A stretch of DNA of 64,000 bases from an uncultured beta proteobacterium (GTDB lineage: Bacteria > Pseudomonadota > Gammaproteobacteria > Burkholderiales > Burkholderiaceae_E). Below the pieces are notes generated by a model, which had not been told where the DNA came from, searched no databases, and was given only the letters and a program-made list of their open reading frames with translations. The first letter of the stretch is position 1; each line of letters starts with the position of its first letter. Positions 1 through 8,282 of the stretch are shown in pieces. The stretch is taken from assembly GCA_903934295.1 (NCBI GenBank), contig CAIZNI010000020.1, positions 124,001 through 188,000 on the forward strand, written 5' to 3'. The translations under genes and the position numbers were made by a program.

Positions 1-1
1 C

Positions 2-448
2 AGCCTCACCGAACATCGCAAGGCGGTACTCCAGGCCCTGAGCGCCCGGTATCAGGTGATCTTCGATCACCAGCACACCCCGGATTACCTTCGCTTCGAC
101 CACCTGTCGCGCAGCCGGGTGTGCCTGTCGCTGCGGCTGTCGCAGGCCAATGTGATCCCGTCGGTCTCGCGCATGCACTTCCATCTGCAGCACGGCAACT
201 ACCTGCTGCACGAACGCTACCCGAACCGCTGCGCGCTGGACCCCTATGTCCTGCATATCCCGGTTGAGGAACTGATCGAAAGTGCCGAGGCCGCGCTGGC
301 GCTTCCCGCCCGGCGCGAAACGGCAGCAGGCATCACCCAGCGCTTTCGCGCGGAGATGCCGATGAGCCGCCTGCTGCCACCGATCCTCGACGCGAGCCTG
401 GCGCGCGCCGCGTCCCGGGTCGTCTCGCTGAATCTTTGCATGCCCTGA
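2..448 (+). CDS. Glycosyltransferase-like protein, C-terminal part (5' end outside window)
   Basis: The frame is open from the left edge to a TGA at 446-448, so about 148 C-terminal residues are seen and no start is visible. The tail has the look of GT-B or CgeB-type glycosyltransferases: a stretch like LSLRLSQANVIPSVSRMHFH, then a hydrophobic-polar segment (LLHERYP) and an LDPYVLHIPVEELIE segment, as in the region where these enzymes loop from the nucleotide-sugar site back to the terminal helix. It ends 3 bases before the fucose-synthase-like gene on the same strand, so the two are probably co-transcribed. The glycosyltransferase label is inference from general pattern and context. The donor and acceptor cannot be read. 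Confidence 0.5.
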   Translation, partial: SLTEHRKAVLQALSARYQVIFDHQHTPDYLRFDHLSRSRVCLSLRLSQANVIPSVSRMHFHLQHGNYLLHERYPNRCALDPYVLHIPVEELIESAEAALALPARRETAAGITQRFRAEMPMSRLLPPILDASLARAASRVVSLNLCMP

Positions 449-451
449 CCG

Positions 452-1381
452 ATGGATCGCCAGGCGAAGGTCTTCATCGCCGGCCACCGCGGGATGGTCG
501 GCTCAGCCTTGTGGCGCTGCCTGAGCGGGCGCGGCTACACGAACCTGCTCACCCGCACGCGCGCCGAACTCGATCTGCTCGACCAGTCGGCGGTCGACCG
601 CTTCCTGAGCCGCGAGAGGCCCGACTATCTGTTCATCGCCGCTGCCCGGGTCGGCGGGATCGAGGCCAACAACACGATGCGCGCCGACTTCCTGTACGAG
701 AACCTGCAGATCTCGGCCAACCTGATCCAGGGCGCGCACCGCGCCGGCGTGCAGCGCCTGATGTACCTGGCCTCCAATTGCATCTATCCGCGCCAGTGCC
801 CCCAGCCGATGCGCGAGGAGATGCTGCTGACCGGACCGCTGGAGCCCACCAACGAGCCCTATGCGATCGCCAAGATCGCCGGCCTGAAGCTGTGCGAGAG
901 CCACCAGCGCCAGAACGGACGCAACTACGTCAGCGTGATCCCCGCGAGCCTGTACGGCCCCAACGACAACTACGACCCGGCCTCCAGTCATGTGCTGCCG
1001 GCACTGCTGCGGCGCGCGCATGAAGCCCGTGTGCGTGGCGACCGGGAACTGATGGTGTGGGGCAGCGGCACCCCCCGGCGCGAATTCCTGGCGGTCGACG
1101 ATCTGGCCCAGGCGTGCGTGATGCTGGCCGAATCCGGCTACGACGGCGGGCCGATCAACATCGGCTGCGGCACCGATCTGTCGATACGGGAACTGGCGCA
1201 GGCGGTGGTGCGGACCACCGGCTTCGAGGGCGAGCTGGTGTTCGATGCCACCCGACCCGACGGCATCGCCCGCAAGCTGCTGGACTCCACCCGGATCGAA
1301 TCGCTCGGCTGGCGGGCCACGACCCCGCTGGACGAGGGTCTTCGGGAGGCCTATCGGACAGCGCCCTTCCGCAGCGCCTGA
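452..1381 (+). CDS. fcl: GDP-L-fucose synthase-like NAD(P)-dependent epimerase/reductase
   Basis: A 309-residue extended short-chain dehydrogenase. It has the Rossmann signature GHRGMVG at residues 11-17, the segment SNCIYP at 108-113 typical of GDP-fucose synthase, and the catalytic YxxxK as Y137/K141. Length matches the family (about 310-320). Fcl converts GDP-4-keto-6-deoxy-D-mannose to GDP-L-fucose by 3,5-epimerisation and 4-reduction in the cytosol. The partner GDP-mannose 4,6-dehydratase is not in the window and would have to lie to the left. The ATG follows the previous stop by 3 bases. It converges with the minus-strand heptose operon. It could act on a GDP-4-keto-6-deoxyheptose, as WcaG/DmhB-type reductases do; the sequence does not decide this. 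Confidence 0.85.
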   Translation: MDRQAKVFIAGHRGMVGSALWRCLSGRGYTNLLTRTRAELDLLDQSAVDRFLSRERPDYLFIAAARVGGIEANNTMRADFLYENLQISANLIQGAHRAGVQRLMYLASNCIYPRQCPQPMREEMLLTGPLEPTNEPYAIAKIAGLKLCESHQRQNGRNYVSVIPASLYGPNDNYDPASSHVLPALLRRAHEARVRGDRELMVWGSGTPRREFLAVDDLAQACVMLAESGYDGGPINIGCGTDLSIRELAQAVVRTTGFEGELVFDATRPDGIARKLLDSTRIESLGWRATTPLDEGLREAYRTAPFRSA

Positions 1382-1476
1382 GCGGCACGCCAGGCGGTCA
1401 CGTCGATCGGTCGCACCGGCCGCTGGCACCGGGTGCGCTCGCCCCCGCGAGCGGCTCCCCCTCAGTCATCCCGCCC

Positions 1477-3042
1477 TCAGTCGCCCAGCAGCCTGCGCTT
1501 CATCGGCACCCGCGCCATGTCCTCGACATTGGCGCGCTGGGCAGCCCCGAACCGCTCCTGCACCAGGTTCAGGTACGCGGGGTTGGTGAAGTAGGTCTGC
1601 CAGGCCTGATCGCGAAAACGCAGTACCTCGGCCGAGCTCACATGGCGGGTCGCCAGCGGCTGGCACTCATAGGACAGGAAGGCGTAGCCGGCATAGCTGT
1701 CGGGCAGCTGCCAGCCGTTGCGCAGCGCCTTCTGGTACATCGGACTGCCCGGCAGCGCCTGGCAGGGATACAGGTTGGCCATCTCGGTGTTGAGCTCGAG
1801 CGCCAGGTCCAGCGTCTGCTGCATGGTCTGCAGCGTGTCCTCGGGGAAACCGAAGATGTAGTTGCTGATGACGTTGATGCCGCTGTCGCGCACCGTGCCG
1901 CAGATCTCGCGGATGTTCACTTCCTGGAAGCTGCCCTTGGAGACTTCCTTGCGCACCATCTGGTTGCCGGCCTCGATGCCCAGCGCCAGCCAGCCGATGC
2001 CGGCCCGGCGAAACAGGTCCAGCGCCGCGGGCCTTACGGTGTCGACCCGCGAGTACGCCCACATCCGCAGGTCGAGCTGGCGGTCGACGACCTGCTGCAG
2101 CAGCGGCTCGTAGTAGCGCCGGTTCAGAAAGAACATCTCGTCGCTGATGCGAACCGTCTGCACACCCATGCGCGCGAGCTTCTCGAGCTCGTCGGCGATC
2201 AGGGTCGGGCTCCAGAAGCGCATGCCACGGGAATTGGCAGCATGCACCTCGTCACCGGCATCGGTCCGGTTGAGGATGTTGATCATGCAGAAGTCGCAGC
2301 CGAAATTGCAGCCGAGCGAGGTGTAGATCGCGGCGAACGGGGTGCGCCGGGAGTGGTCGAAGCCGGCGTGCCAGAAATGCGCCCGATACAGATCAAGCGG
2401 CCGCTCGCGATAGGGCAGCAGGTCCCAGGCATAACCCGGCAGGTCCTCGTCCATCCGTTCCTGCGGCACCACCGCCTGGGGTGGGTTCATGAACATCACC
2501 GAGCGGCCCTGGCCATCGCGCATCTTGTAGCCGATGCCGGCCACCTTGCGGACATCCTCGCGCAGGTTGCCGCGCAGCAGGTTGTGCAGCGCATAGACGC
2601 CCTCGTTCTGGAACACGATGTCCACGAACGGCAGCGCCAGCACCTCCCGCGGCAGCGCGCTGGTGTGCGAGCCGACGAAGGCGATCGGCAGATCGGGCTG
2701 TTCGTCGCGGACCGCCGCGGCCAGCCGCGAGGCACCGATCATGCTGGTGGTGCCGGAATTCGGGTTCTGCCCGTACACCACGAACACCACCAGGCGCGGC
2801 TTGAGCAGACGGATGCGCATCAGCGAATCCGCCAGCGAGAGCTTCTCGGCGTCGCAGTCCATGATCGCGCAGCCGAAGCCCTTGACCCGGCAGGACTGGG
2901 CCAGCAGCAGCGCCCAGGTCGGGGGCTCGATTGCCGAATAGGTGACCGCCAGGCCCTGGTAGGCCTGCGCCGATGAATCGGGGTTGATGAACAGCACATC
3001 CAGCGCCCGTTCGCCGGCGAGGGTCGGGAATGTCGAGGTCAT
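1477..3042 (-). CDS. Cobalamin-binding radical SAM protein
   Basis: A 521-residue protein. The first 150 residues resemble a B12-binding Rossmann domain (LDVLFINPDSS near residue 15, then VVFVVYGQNP and FVGSHTSALP). The radical SAM core follows, with the [4Fe-4S] motif CxxxCxxC at C245, C249 and C252 inside SLGCNFGCDFCMIN. The later segment LALGIEAGN is the usual SAM-binding strand. Members of this BchE-like group do methylations, ring closures or other radical chemistry on varied substrates. It is the last gene of the minus-strand sugar operon, 12 bases after the glycosyltransferase-like gene, so a C-methylation or deoxygenation of the glycan is a reasonable guess. The substrate cannot be told from sequence. 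Confidence 0.85.
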   Translation of the reverse strand: MTSTFPTLAGERALDVLFINPDSSAQAYQGLAVTYSAIEPPTWALLLAQSCRVKGFGCAIMDCDAEKLSLADSLMRIRLLKPRLVVFVVYGQNPNSGTTSMIGASRLAAAVRDEQPDLPIAFVGSHTSALPREVLALPFVDIVFQNEGVYALHNLLRGNLREDVRKVAGIGYKMRDGQGRSVMFMNPPQAVVPQERMDEDLPGYAWDLLPYRERPLDLYRAHFWHAGFDHSRRTPFAAIYTSLGCNFGCDFCMINILNRTDAGDEVHAANSRGMRFWSPTLIADELEKLARMGVQTVRISDEMFFLNRRYYEPLLQQVVDRQLDLRMWAYSRVDTVRPAALDLFRRAGIGWLALGIEAGNQMVRKEVSKGSFQEVNIREICGTVRDSGINVISNYIFGFPEDTLQTMQQTLDLALELNTEMANLYPCQALPGSPMYQKALRNGWQLPDSYAGYAFLSYECQPLATRHVSSAEVLRFRDQAWQTYFTNPAYLNLVQERFGAAQRANVEDMARVPMKRRLLGD

Positions 3043-3054
3043 CGCGTCACCGGC

Positions 3055-4203
3055 TCATGAGGCGATGCGGCGCAACAGCCCGCCCACCAGGTGTTCCCAG
3101 GTGTTGCCCACCGGCGTCGGAACCGGGTCGGTGTGCGACAGCAGACTGGCCGCCGCCGCCCGGATCGACGCGTCGTTGAAATCGTACGGGTAGACGCCCG
3201 CCAGACCATCGGTGCTCAGGTTGTGGTTGTTCGCAATCGGCACGCCCATCGCCAGCGCGCTGACCGCGCGTTCGTTGGTGCCGTCGCCGAAGTTCGGATC
3301 GAAGTTCACCAGACCCGCGTACTCCTGGCACAGATAGCTGAACGCATGGTTGTGGTTCGGATTGGGCGTGAGCACGCGAACCTCCTTGTCGTCACCGACA
3401 TACTGCGCCCAGTTCTCGCCATAGATGTCCAACGGCATGCCGCGCAGCGCGCGCACCACCTTCACCCGGCGATAGCGTTTCAGGCACGAGTCGAGCGCGC
3501 ACAGCGCCTGCAGGAACTGCGGCTGGGCCACCTCGGCGAGCGGCGCACCGATCGCCTGGGCAATCGCGCTCAGGCCGTGCACCGTCGAGGTGTCGCGCAG
3601 CGCTTCAGCCACCGTGCGGACACGGCCCGGGTCGAAGCCCCATGGGTTGTTCTCGCGCAGGGTCTGCTCGAAGTCGTCGAAGATCCGGGTGACCGCCAGC
3701 TCCTTGTTGGCCGAGGCCCAGATCATCACGCGCCCGGGATTCGCCTTCGGGCCGCGGCGCCAGGGCGCGGGATACGCGCCGGTGGGCATGTGATGGGCGC
3801 CGATCAGGCGGGCATCGTGGCCTTCGAGACTGGCCAGGTGCAGGTTGGCCATCGTGGGCCAGGCTTGCAGGTACTCGCGAAACGGCCCGACCCGCACCGG
3901 GTCGTAGGGCCAGGCATCGATCAGATAGGGGAGGAACTGGACCTGCGGACCGATCGCCTCCCAGAGCGGGCGCTGGTTGACGGTGACGGCCAGGGGCATG
4001 GTCCCGGTCGTCATCACCAAACGCAGATCGGGGTTCTGGAGAAACGCCGGCAGCGACTGGAGGGTCGCGTCGTTGATGTTGAAGATCTGGGCGTCGTAGC
4101 CATTGGCGTTCAGTGCGAACGCCAGGCTCTGGGCCATCATCTCGGTGCCGCCGAACGGATGATGCGCGGTCAGGACGGCAGCCTTGGGATACATGCGAAT
4201 CAT
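3055..4203 (-). CDS. Glycosyltransferase-like protein (GT-B-like)
   Basis: 382 residues with no signal peptide. The N-terminus AVLTAHHPFGGTEMMAQSLA is the typical first strand-loop-helix of GT-B glycosyltransferases, with a Gly-rich loop and the helix that gathers information on names and actions of donor sites. The C-terminal region holds NFDPNFGDGTNERAVSALAMG, close to the E(x)n nucleotide-sugar-binding loop of CgeB/GT4-like enzymes, where a Glu and small residues contact the donor. It lies between an NDP-sugar epimerase and a radical SAM gene in the operon. Donor is unknown; a GDP-heptose derivative is inferred from the neighbours. Confidence 0.6.
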   Translation of the reverse strand: MIRMYPKAAVLTAHHPFGGTEMMAQSLAFALNANGYDAQIFNINDATLQSLPAFLQNPDLRLVMTTGTMPLAVTVNQRPLWEAIGPQVQFLPYLIDAWPYDPVRVGPFREYLQAWPTMANLHLASLEGHDARLIGAHHMPTGAYPAPWRRGPKANPGRVMIWASANKELAVTRIFDDFEQTLRENNPWGFDPGRVRTVAEALRDTSTVHGLSAIAQAIGAPLAEVAQPQFLQALCALDSCLKRYRRVKVVRALRGMPLDIYGENWAQYVGDDKEVRVLTPNPNHNHAFSYLCQEYAGLVNFDPNFGDGTNERAVSALAMGVPIANNHNLSTDGLAGVYPYDFNDASIRAAAASLLSHTDPVPTPVGNTWEHLVGGLLRRIAS

Positions 4204-4239
4204 GGCATTCCGATCGGTCGGTAGGTGCTGGGAGCGGGC

Positions 4240-5178
4240 TCAGACGTTGCCGTGAACGCTGTTTCGAATCATGGTGAAGCCCTTGACCAGTTCGGCGATG
4301 CCGATGTCCAGCGTGTGCACCGGGTGAAAGCCGGTGCGCTCGAGTTTCTCGTTGGACACGACGTAGTTGCGCTGATCGGGATCCTTGCCCACCGGCGCCT
4401 CGATGAACACGAACTCGGGTACCTGCCGCTGGATGTGCTCGCACAGTTCCCGCTTGGACACGTTGGCCTCGGACAGGCCGACGTTGTAAATCTGGCCGCG
4501 CATCGCGTCGAAGTTCGCGATGCCATGCTGGAACACCCGCGACACATCGCGCACATGGATGTAGTTGCGTTTGAACGAGGCCTCGAAGAGCACCACAAAG
4601 CGGTCATGCACCGCGCGGTAGGTGAAGTCGTTGACCAGCAGGTCGATGCGCATGCGCGGCGACATGCCGAACACGGTGGCCAGCCGGAAGCTGATCGCGT
4701 TCTCGCGCTGCATCAGTTCGGCCTCGACCGCAACCTTTTCACGCGCGTAGTTCGAGATCGGCCGCAGCGGCGATTCCTCGGTGCAGAAATTGTTCGCGTC
4801 GCCCGACCCGTAGGCGCTATTGGTGGTTGGCATCAGTACCCGCTGCTCGCGCGAGAGCAGGCGCAACATCATCACGATCGCATCGTGGTTCACGGAGTGC
4901 GCACCCACCGGATCGGCGTTGCAAAGGGGCGCGCCGACCAGCGCGGCCAGCGGAATCACGATATCGGCCTTGCGCAGCAGCGGCGCCAGCGTCGACTCGA
5001 CGCGGATGTCGCCGCGCACCACCGAGAAGTTCGGGTGATGGCAGACATGGTTGAGGCTGGCCTGCCGGTACATGAGGCTGTCGAGCACCGTCACCCGATG
5101 GCCGGCGGCGAGCAAATCGGGCACCAAGGTCGATCCGAGATAGCCCGCACCGCCGGTCACTAGAATGTTGTCACTCAT
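4240..5178 (-). CDS. NAD-dependent NDP-sugar epimerase/dehydratase
   Basis: A 312-residue extended SDR protein with the NAD-binding motif GGAGYLG at residues 9-15, the strand VVRGDIR, a TTNSAYG segment and the catalytic YAREK (YxxxK). Related enzymes epimerise or dehydrate nucleotide-activated sugars at C4, C5 or C6 in the cytosol. In a locus with gmhA, hddA and hddC the likely substrate is a GDP-heptose or a 4-keto derivative, but that is inference from context. It lies 33 bases downstream of gmhA on the same strand. The start ATG gives MSDNILVTGG, with the Rossmann strand starting at once, as is normal for the family. Confidence 0.8.
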   Translation of the reverse strand: MSDNILVTGGAGYLGSTLVPDLLAAGHRVTVLDSLMYRQASLNHVCHHPNFSVVRGDIRVESTLAPLLRKADIVIPLAALVGAPLCNADPVGAHSVNHDAIVMMLRLLSREQRVLMPTTNSAYGSGDANNFCTEESPLRPISNYAREKVAVEAELMQRENAISFRLATVFGMSPRMRIDLLVNDFTYRAVHDRFVVLFEASFKRNYIHVRDVSRVFQHGIANFDAMRGQIYNVGLSEANVSKRELCEHIQRQVPEFVFIEAPVGKDPDQRNYVVSNEKLERTGFHPVHTLDIGIAELVKGFTMIRNSVHGNV

Positions 5179-5211
5179 CGTCTTCTCCGAAAGGGGTTAG
5201 CCGAGCCGGGC

Positions 5212-5799
5212 TCACTGCCCGAACATCGCCGCCTCGACGCACTCGCACAACGTGTGGGCAAGCACGATGTGCAGCTCCTGTATCGTGCTGGTGGCCAGGC
5301 CGGGCACGATCACGCAGTGATCGGCCAGCGCCTTCGCGGCGCCACCGTCGCGCCCGGCAAACACGATGCTGGGCAGACCCACTCGCCGGCAATGCGCCAG
5401 CGCTTCCAGAATGTTGCCCGACTGGCCCGAGGTGCTAATGGCGAGAAAGACGTCCTTTTCCGTGGCTTTACCGGCGAGTTGACGGGCGAAGACCTGCGCG
5501 AATCCATAGTCGTTGCCGATCGCGGTCAGGATCGAACTGTCGGTGGTCAGCGCCTCGGCCGGCAGCGGCGCGCGGTCGCGCGCCAGCTTGCTCACGAATT
5601 CGGCCGCCAGGTGCTGGGCGTCGGCGGCTGAGCCGCCGTTACCCGCGATGTACAGCCGCCCGCCCGCGCGATAGCGTGCCACCACCAGATCGGTAGCCGC
5701 GGCGAAGACCGCCAGCGTGTCCGGTTCGGCCAGCAGTTGCCGCTTGGCGGCGATGGAGGCCTCGATGTTGCGGGACAGGTGATCAAGCGCGAGCGGCAT
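5212..5799 (-). CDS. gmhA: Sedoheptulose-7-phosphate isomerase (phosphoheptose isomerase), SIS domain
   Basis: 195 residues from the ATG at 5799, which is preceded by a GGAA ribosome-binding site and overlaps the end of hddC by 17 bases. A second ATG at 5811 has no good ribosome site. The SIS-domain phosphosugar loop GNGGSAADAQHLAAEF and the second loop STSGQSGN are intact, and the C-terminal HIVLAHTLCECVE matches the GmhA tail with its catalytic His. GmhA converts sedoheptulose 7-phosphate to D-glycero-D-manno-heptose 7-phosphate, the first step to both ADP- and GDP-activated heptose. With hddA and hddC beside it, it serves the GDP branch; the phosphatase gmhB is not in the window. Confidence 0.92.
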   Translation of the reverse strand: MPLALDHLSRNIEASIAAKRQLLAEPDTLAVFAAATDLVVARYRAGGRLYIAGNGGSAADAQHLAAEFVSKLARDRAPLPAEALTTDSSILTAIGNDYGFAQVFARQLAGKATEKDVFLAISTSGQSGNILEALAHCRRVGLPSIVFAGRDGGAAKALADHCVIVPGLATSTIQELHIVLAHTLCECVEAAMFGQ

Positions 5800-6541
5800 G
5801 GTCGGTTCCATTGGGAGCCTGGGGAAGTCGGGCCGGCAGCACCTCGGCTGCGCGGCGGAAATCATCGGGCACGCCGATGTCGATGAAAGCACCATCGAAG
5901 GGCTTGCCCAGGAAGCGCTGACCGCCCGCCATCCAGGCGGCGAACAGATCGTTTTCCAGCGAGACAGACGCGCCCTCGACGGGTACGAATCCGCCGCGCA
6001 ACGCACGCGGATGCACCAGATAGACCCCGCCATTGGCAAGCCGGCCGATGCGCTGGTCATCGTGCCGCAACGCGACGATCCGGTGCTCGTCATCAACCTT
6101 CAGCCCCATGTAGCGGCCCGTCTCCTGCGCCTTGAAGAGCGAGAAGCACCAGTCGGCATCGGTGCGCTCGGCGAACTCGCGCAGAGGCGCGAGCGGCACA
6201 TCGAAATAGGTGTCGCCGTTGAGCACCAGGAAGCGCTCGCTGTCGCCCGGCGGCAGGCTGCGCGCAGCCAGCAGCAGCCCGCCGCCGGTACCCAGCGGCG
6301 TGTTCTCGATCGCGTAGCTCACGTCGGCGCCGCGATAGCGGTCACCGAAGTGGTCGACGATCACCTCGTGGCGATAGCCGACCGACAGCACGAAGTGGCT
6401 CACCCCCTGGGCGATCCACTGATCCAGCAGGTGTTCGAGGAACGGACGCCCGGCCACCGGCGCCATGGGCTTGGGCAGATCGGGCACGGCGCTGCGCAGC
6501 CGGGTGCCCAGACCACCGGCCAGCACGATCGCGCGGGTCAT
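5783..6541 (-). CDS. hddC: D-glycero-alpha-D-manno-heptose 1-phosphate guanylyltransferase
   Basis: 252 residues starting MTRAIVLAGGLGTRLR, the nucleotidyltransferase signature with the triphosphate-binding Gly/Arg loop. The Lys of DLPKPMAPVAGRPFLEH, the segment ENTPLGTGGGL and the metal-binding Asp in LVLNGDTYFD follow in order. Length and the FIDIGVPDDFRRA tail fit HddC, which makes GDP-D-glycero-alpha-D-manno-heptose from heptose 1-phosphate and GTP. The gene overlaps gmhA and lies 10 bases after the ColD-like gene. GTP rather than another NTP is assumed from family membership; other sugar-1-P nucleotidyltransferases share the fold. Confidence 0.87.
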   Translation of the reverse strand: MTRAIVLAGGLGTRLRSAVPDLPKPMAPVAGRPFLEHLLDQWIAQGVSHFVLSVGYRHEVIVDHFGDRYRGADVSYAIENTPLGTGGGLLLAARSLPPGDSERFLVLNGDTYFDVPLAPLREFAERTDADWCFSLFKAQETGRYMGLKVDDEHRIVALRHDDQRIGRLANGGVYLVHPRALRGGFVPVEGASVSLENDLFAAWMAGGQRFLGKPFDGAFIDIGVPDDFRRAAEVLPARLPQAPNGTDHAARA

Positions 6542-6551
6542 GAGCGCGGCC

Positions 6552-7730
6552 TCAGACCGAATTCACGATGTCGCAGATCGCATCGACCTCGTCATCGCTC
6601 AGGCTGGGGAAGTTGCCGATATAGAAGCCGTAGAAATGCACATGCTCGGTGACGGGAAACGCGAGGTGATGATCGGGCGGCACGATGCCGCGCAGGTAGG
6701 GCTGGCGGACCTGGTTGCCCCCGCCCGCACTGCCACGGCGGAACTCCACGCCATGGGCGCGCAGATGCGCCATCAGCCGAACCACGAACGCGTCGTCGGG
6801 TTCTTTCAGAATCAGGTTGAACGCGTAGTTGCTGCTGCCTTCGAGCTCGAAATCGACCTGGTACCGACTGGCGTCGATGCGCCCGAGAAAGCGCTTCAGA
6901 TTGACGGTGCGGCGCGCGACATTGGCGTCGAGCCGCGTGAGCTGGCTGCAGCCCATGATCGCGCCGATCTCGTTGTTGCGCAGGTTGTACGCTGGGTAGG
7001 CGAAGATGAAATCCGGATTCAGCTCGGGGTTGGCCGCGATGAACTCCTCGCGCAGCGCGGGGTCGGACGCCTCGCGAACCATGCCGTGGGAGCGCAGCAT
7101 GCGCACCTGCTGGTAGACCTCGGGATCGTTGGTGCAGACCATGCCACCCTCGATGGTCGAGAGGTGGTGCGCATAGTAGAACGAGAAATTCGACATCCAG
7201 CCCAGGCTGCCAAGCCGCGCGCCGCGGTGGGTGGCGCCGTGAGATTCGCACACATCCTCGATCAGCGGAATGCCCCGGCGCTCCAGTTCGGCGAGCAGCC
7301 GGTCGGTCAGGCCATTGAAGCCCTGCGCGTGGGTCATGAAAACCGCACGGGTGCGGTCATTGAGTTGCGCGATGATCGCATCGGTGTCCATCGCCAGCGT
7401 GCGGCGGTCGATGTCGGCGAACACCGGCGTGAATCCGTTCTGCAGCACGGTGGCAACATCCGAGACCCAGGTCAGGGGCGGTACGATGACCTCGCCCCCC
7501 TCCGGGTGGCGAATCCGCAGCACCGCCATCGACAGCAGATTGGCCGAGGCTCCCGAGTTCACGAACACGCTGTACTTCACGCCCAGCCACTGCGACCAGG
7601 CCTGTTCGAAGGCCCGGCAGTGCGGACCGTTGGTGAGGATCGGGTCATCCTGCTGCAGATGCCGGATCACCGCGTCGAGATCCTCGCGCGCGATGTTGTT
7701 GCGCATCAGCGGGTATTTCATCATCGCCAT
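6552..7730 (-). CDS. ColD-type PLP-dependent NDP-4-keto-sugar 3-dehydratase (DegT/DnrJ/EryC1/StrS family)
   Basis: 392 residues from the ATG at 7730; a GTG at 7739 overlaps the previous stop (GTGA) and would add 3 residues. The fold is that of DegT/DnrJ sugar aminotransferases: SSG-type loop (VNSGASANLL), LIEDVCESHGA for the PLP-contacting Asp, and SFYYAHHLSTIEGGM. In aminotransferases the first His of AHH is the Schiff-base Lys. Here it is His-188, the same replacement (and, as I recall, the same number) as in E. coli ColD, which removes the 3-OH of GDP-4-keto-6-deoxymannose. So this should be a 3-dehydratase, not an aminotransferase. It sits directly after two TPP-enzyme subunits and before hddC. 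The substrate may be a GDP-4-keto-heptose or GDP-4-keto-6-deoxymannose. Confidence 0.82.
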   Translation of the reverse strand: MAMMKYPLMRNNIAREDLDAVIRHLQQDDPILTNGPHCRAFEQAWSQWLGVKYSVFVNSGASANLLSMAVLRIRHPEGGEVIVPPLTWVSDVATVLQNGFTPVFADIDRRTLAMDTDAIIAQLNDRTRAVFMTHAQGFNGLTDRLLAELERRGIPLIEDVCESHGATHRGARLGSLGWMSNFSFYYAHHLSTIEGGMVCTNDPEVYQQVRMLRSHGMVREASDPALREEFIAANPELNPDFIFAYPAYNLRNNEIGAIMGCSQLTRLDANVARRTVNLKRFLGRIDASRYQVDFELEGSSNYAFNLILKEPDDAFVVRLMAHLRAHGVEFRRGSAGGGNQVRQPYLRGIVPPDHHLAFPVTEHVHFYGFYIGNFPSLSDDEVDAICDIVNSV

Positions 7731-7735
7731 GATGG

Positions 7736-8272
7736 TCACTTCTCGTTGTAGAAGTCACCCCACTCGACGAGCAGGGTGCTGCGGCCGTCGTCGCGCAGCA
7801 GCGCGCGCTCATAGGCCGGGAAGATGTCGCCCGGCTCATCGAGCCGGATCACCTCGATCGAGCGGCACATCGAGCGCACCGCGACGGTGAAGTCGCCCAC
7901 GTGCTGGTACTGCGGATGCAACGGCCGCTCGGACCCGATGCCGGTGCGCACGATCGCGCGCGCGTTAAAGCCGGCACAGGCCATGTCGTCGAGCTTGTCC
8001 AGGTGATTGATCAGCTGGCTCATCGCGCACAGCAGGAAGTTCCAGCGCGGGAACAGGCTCACCGGTACCATGCCGGCCAGCGCCAGCCCCGTGGTCATGC
8101 CCATCTGCATTTCCTCGGCCACCGGCAGCTCGACCAGGCGCGACGGATCCACCCCCTTGAGCGTGTTGCTCATCGCAGTGCCGGCCACCGCCACCGCCTG
8201 CCCGAGAAAGACGGTGCGCGGGTCGGTGGCCAGGAACTCCATCGAGCGCTTGAGTTCGTCGAAATAACGCAT
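7736..8272 (-). CDS. TPP-dependent enzyme, beta-type subunit (transketolase pyrimidine-binding domain only)
   Basis: 178 residues from the ATG at 8272, chosen because GAGGAG lies 8 bases before it; a longer in-frame start at 8314 would overlap the alpha gene. The sequence follows the E1-beta/transketolase Pyr domain: VFLGQAVAVAG, then ELPVAEEMQMGMTTGLALAG with the Glu that activates the thiazolium ring, then FLLCAMSQLINHLDK. The usual C-terminal transketolase domain (about 120 residues) is absent. It is partnered with the alpha gene 10 bases upstream. In a sugar cluster such pairs probably transfer or add a small carbon unit; the reaction is unknown. Confidence 0.78.
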   Translation of the reverse strand: MRYFDELKRSMEFLATDPRTVFLGQAVAVAGTAMSNTLKGVDPSRLVELPVAEEMQMGMTTGLALAGMVPVSLFPRWNFLLCAMSQLINHLDKLDDMACAGFNARAIVRTGIGSERPLHPQYQHVGDFTVAVRSMCRSIEVIRLDEPGDIFPAYERALLRDDGRSTLLVEWGDFYNEK

Positions 8273-8282
8273 GCGGTGCTCC

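Noticed and set aside
6552-7730. Sugar aminotransferase
   Set aside because: The Schiff-base Lys is replaced by His in the AHH segment, as in ColD/RfbH.
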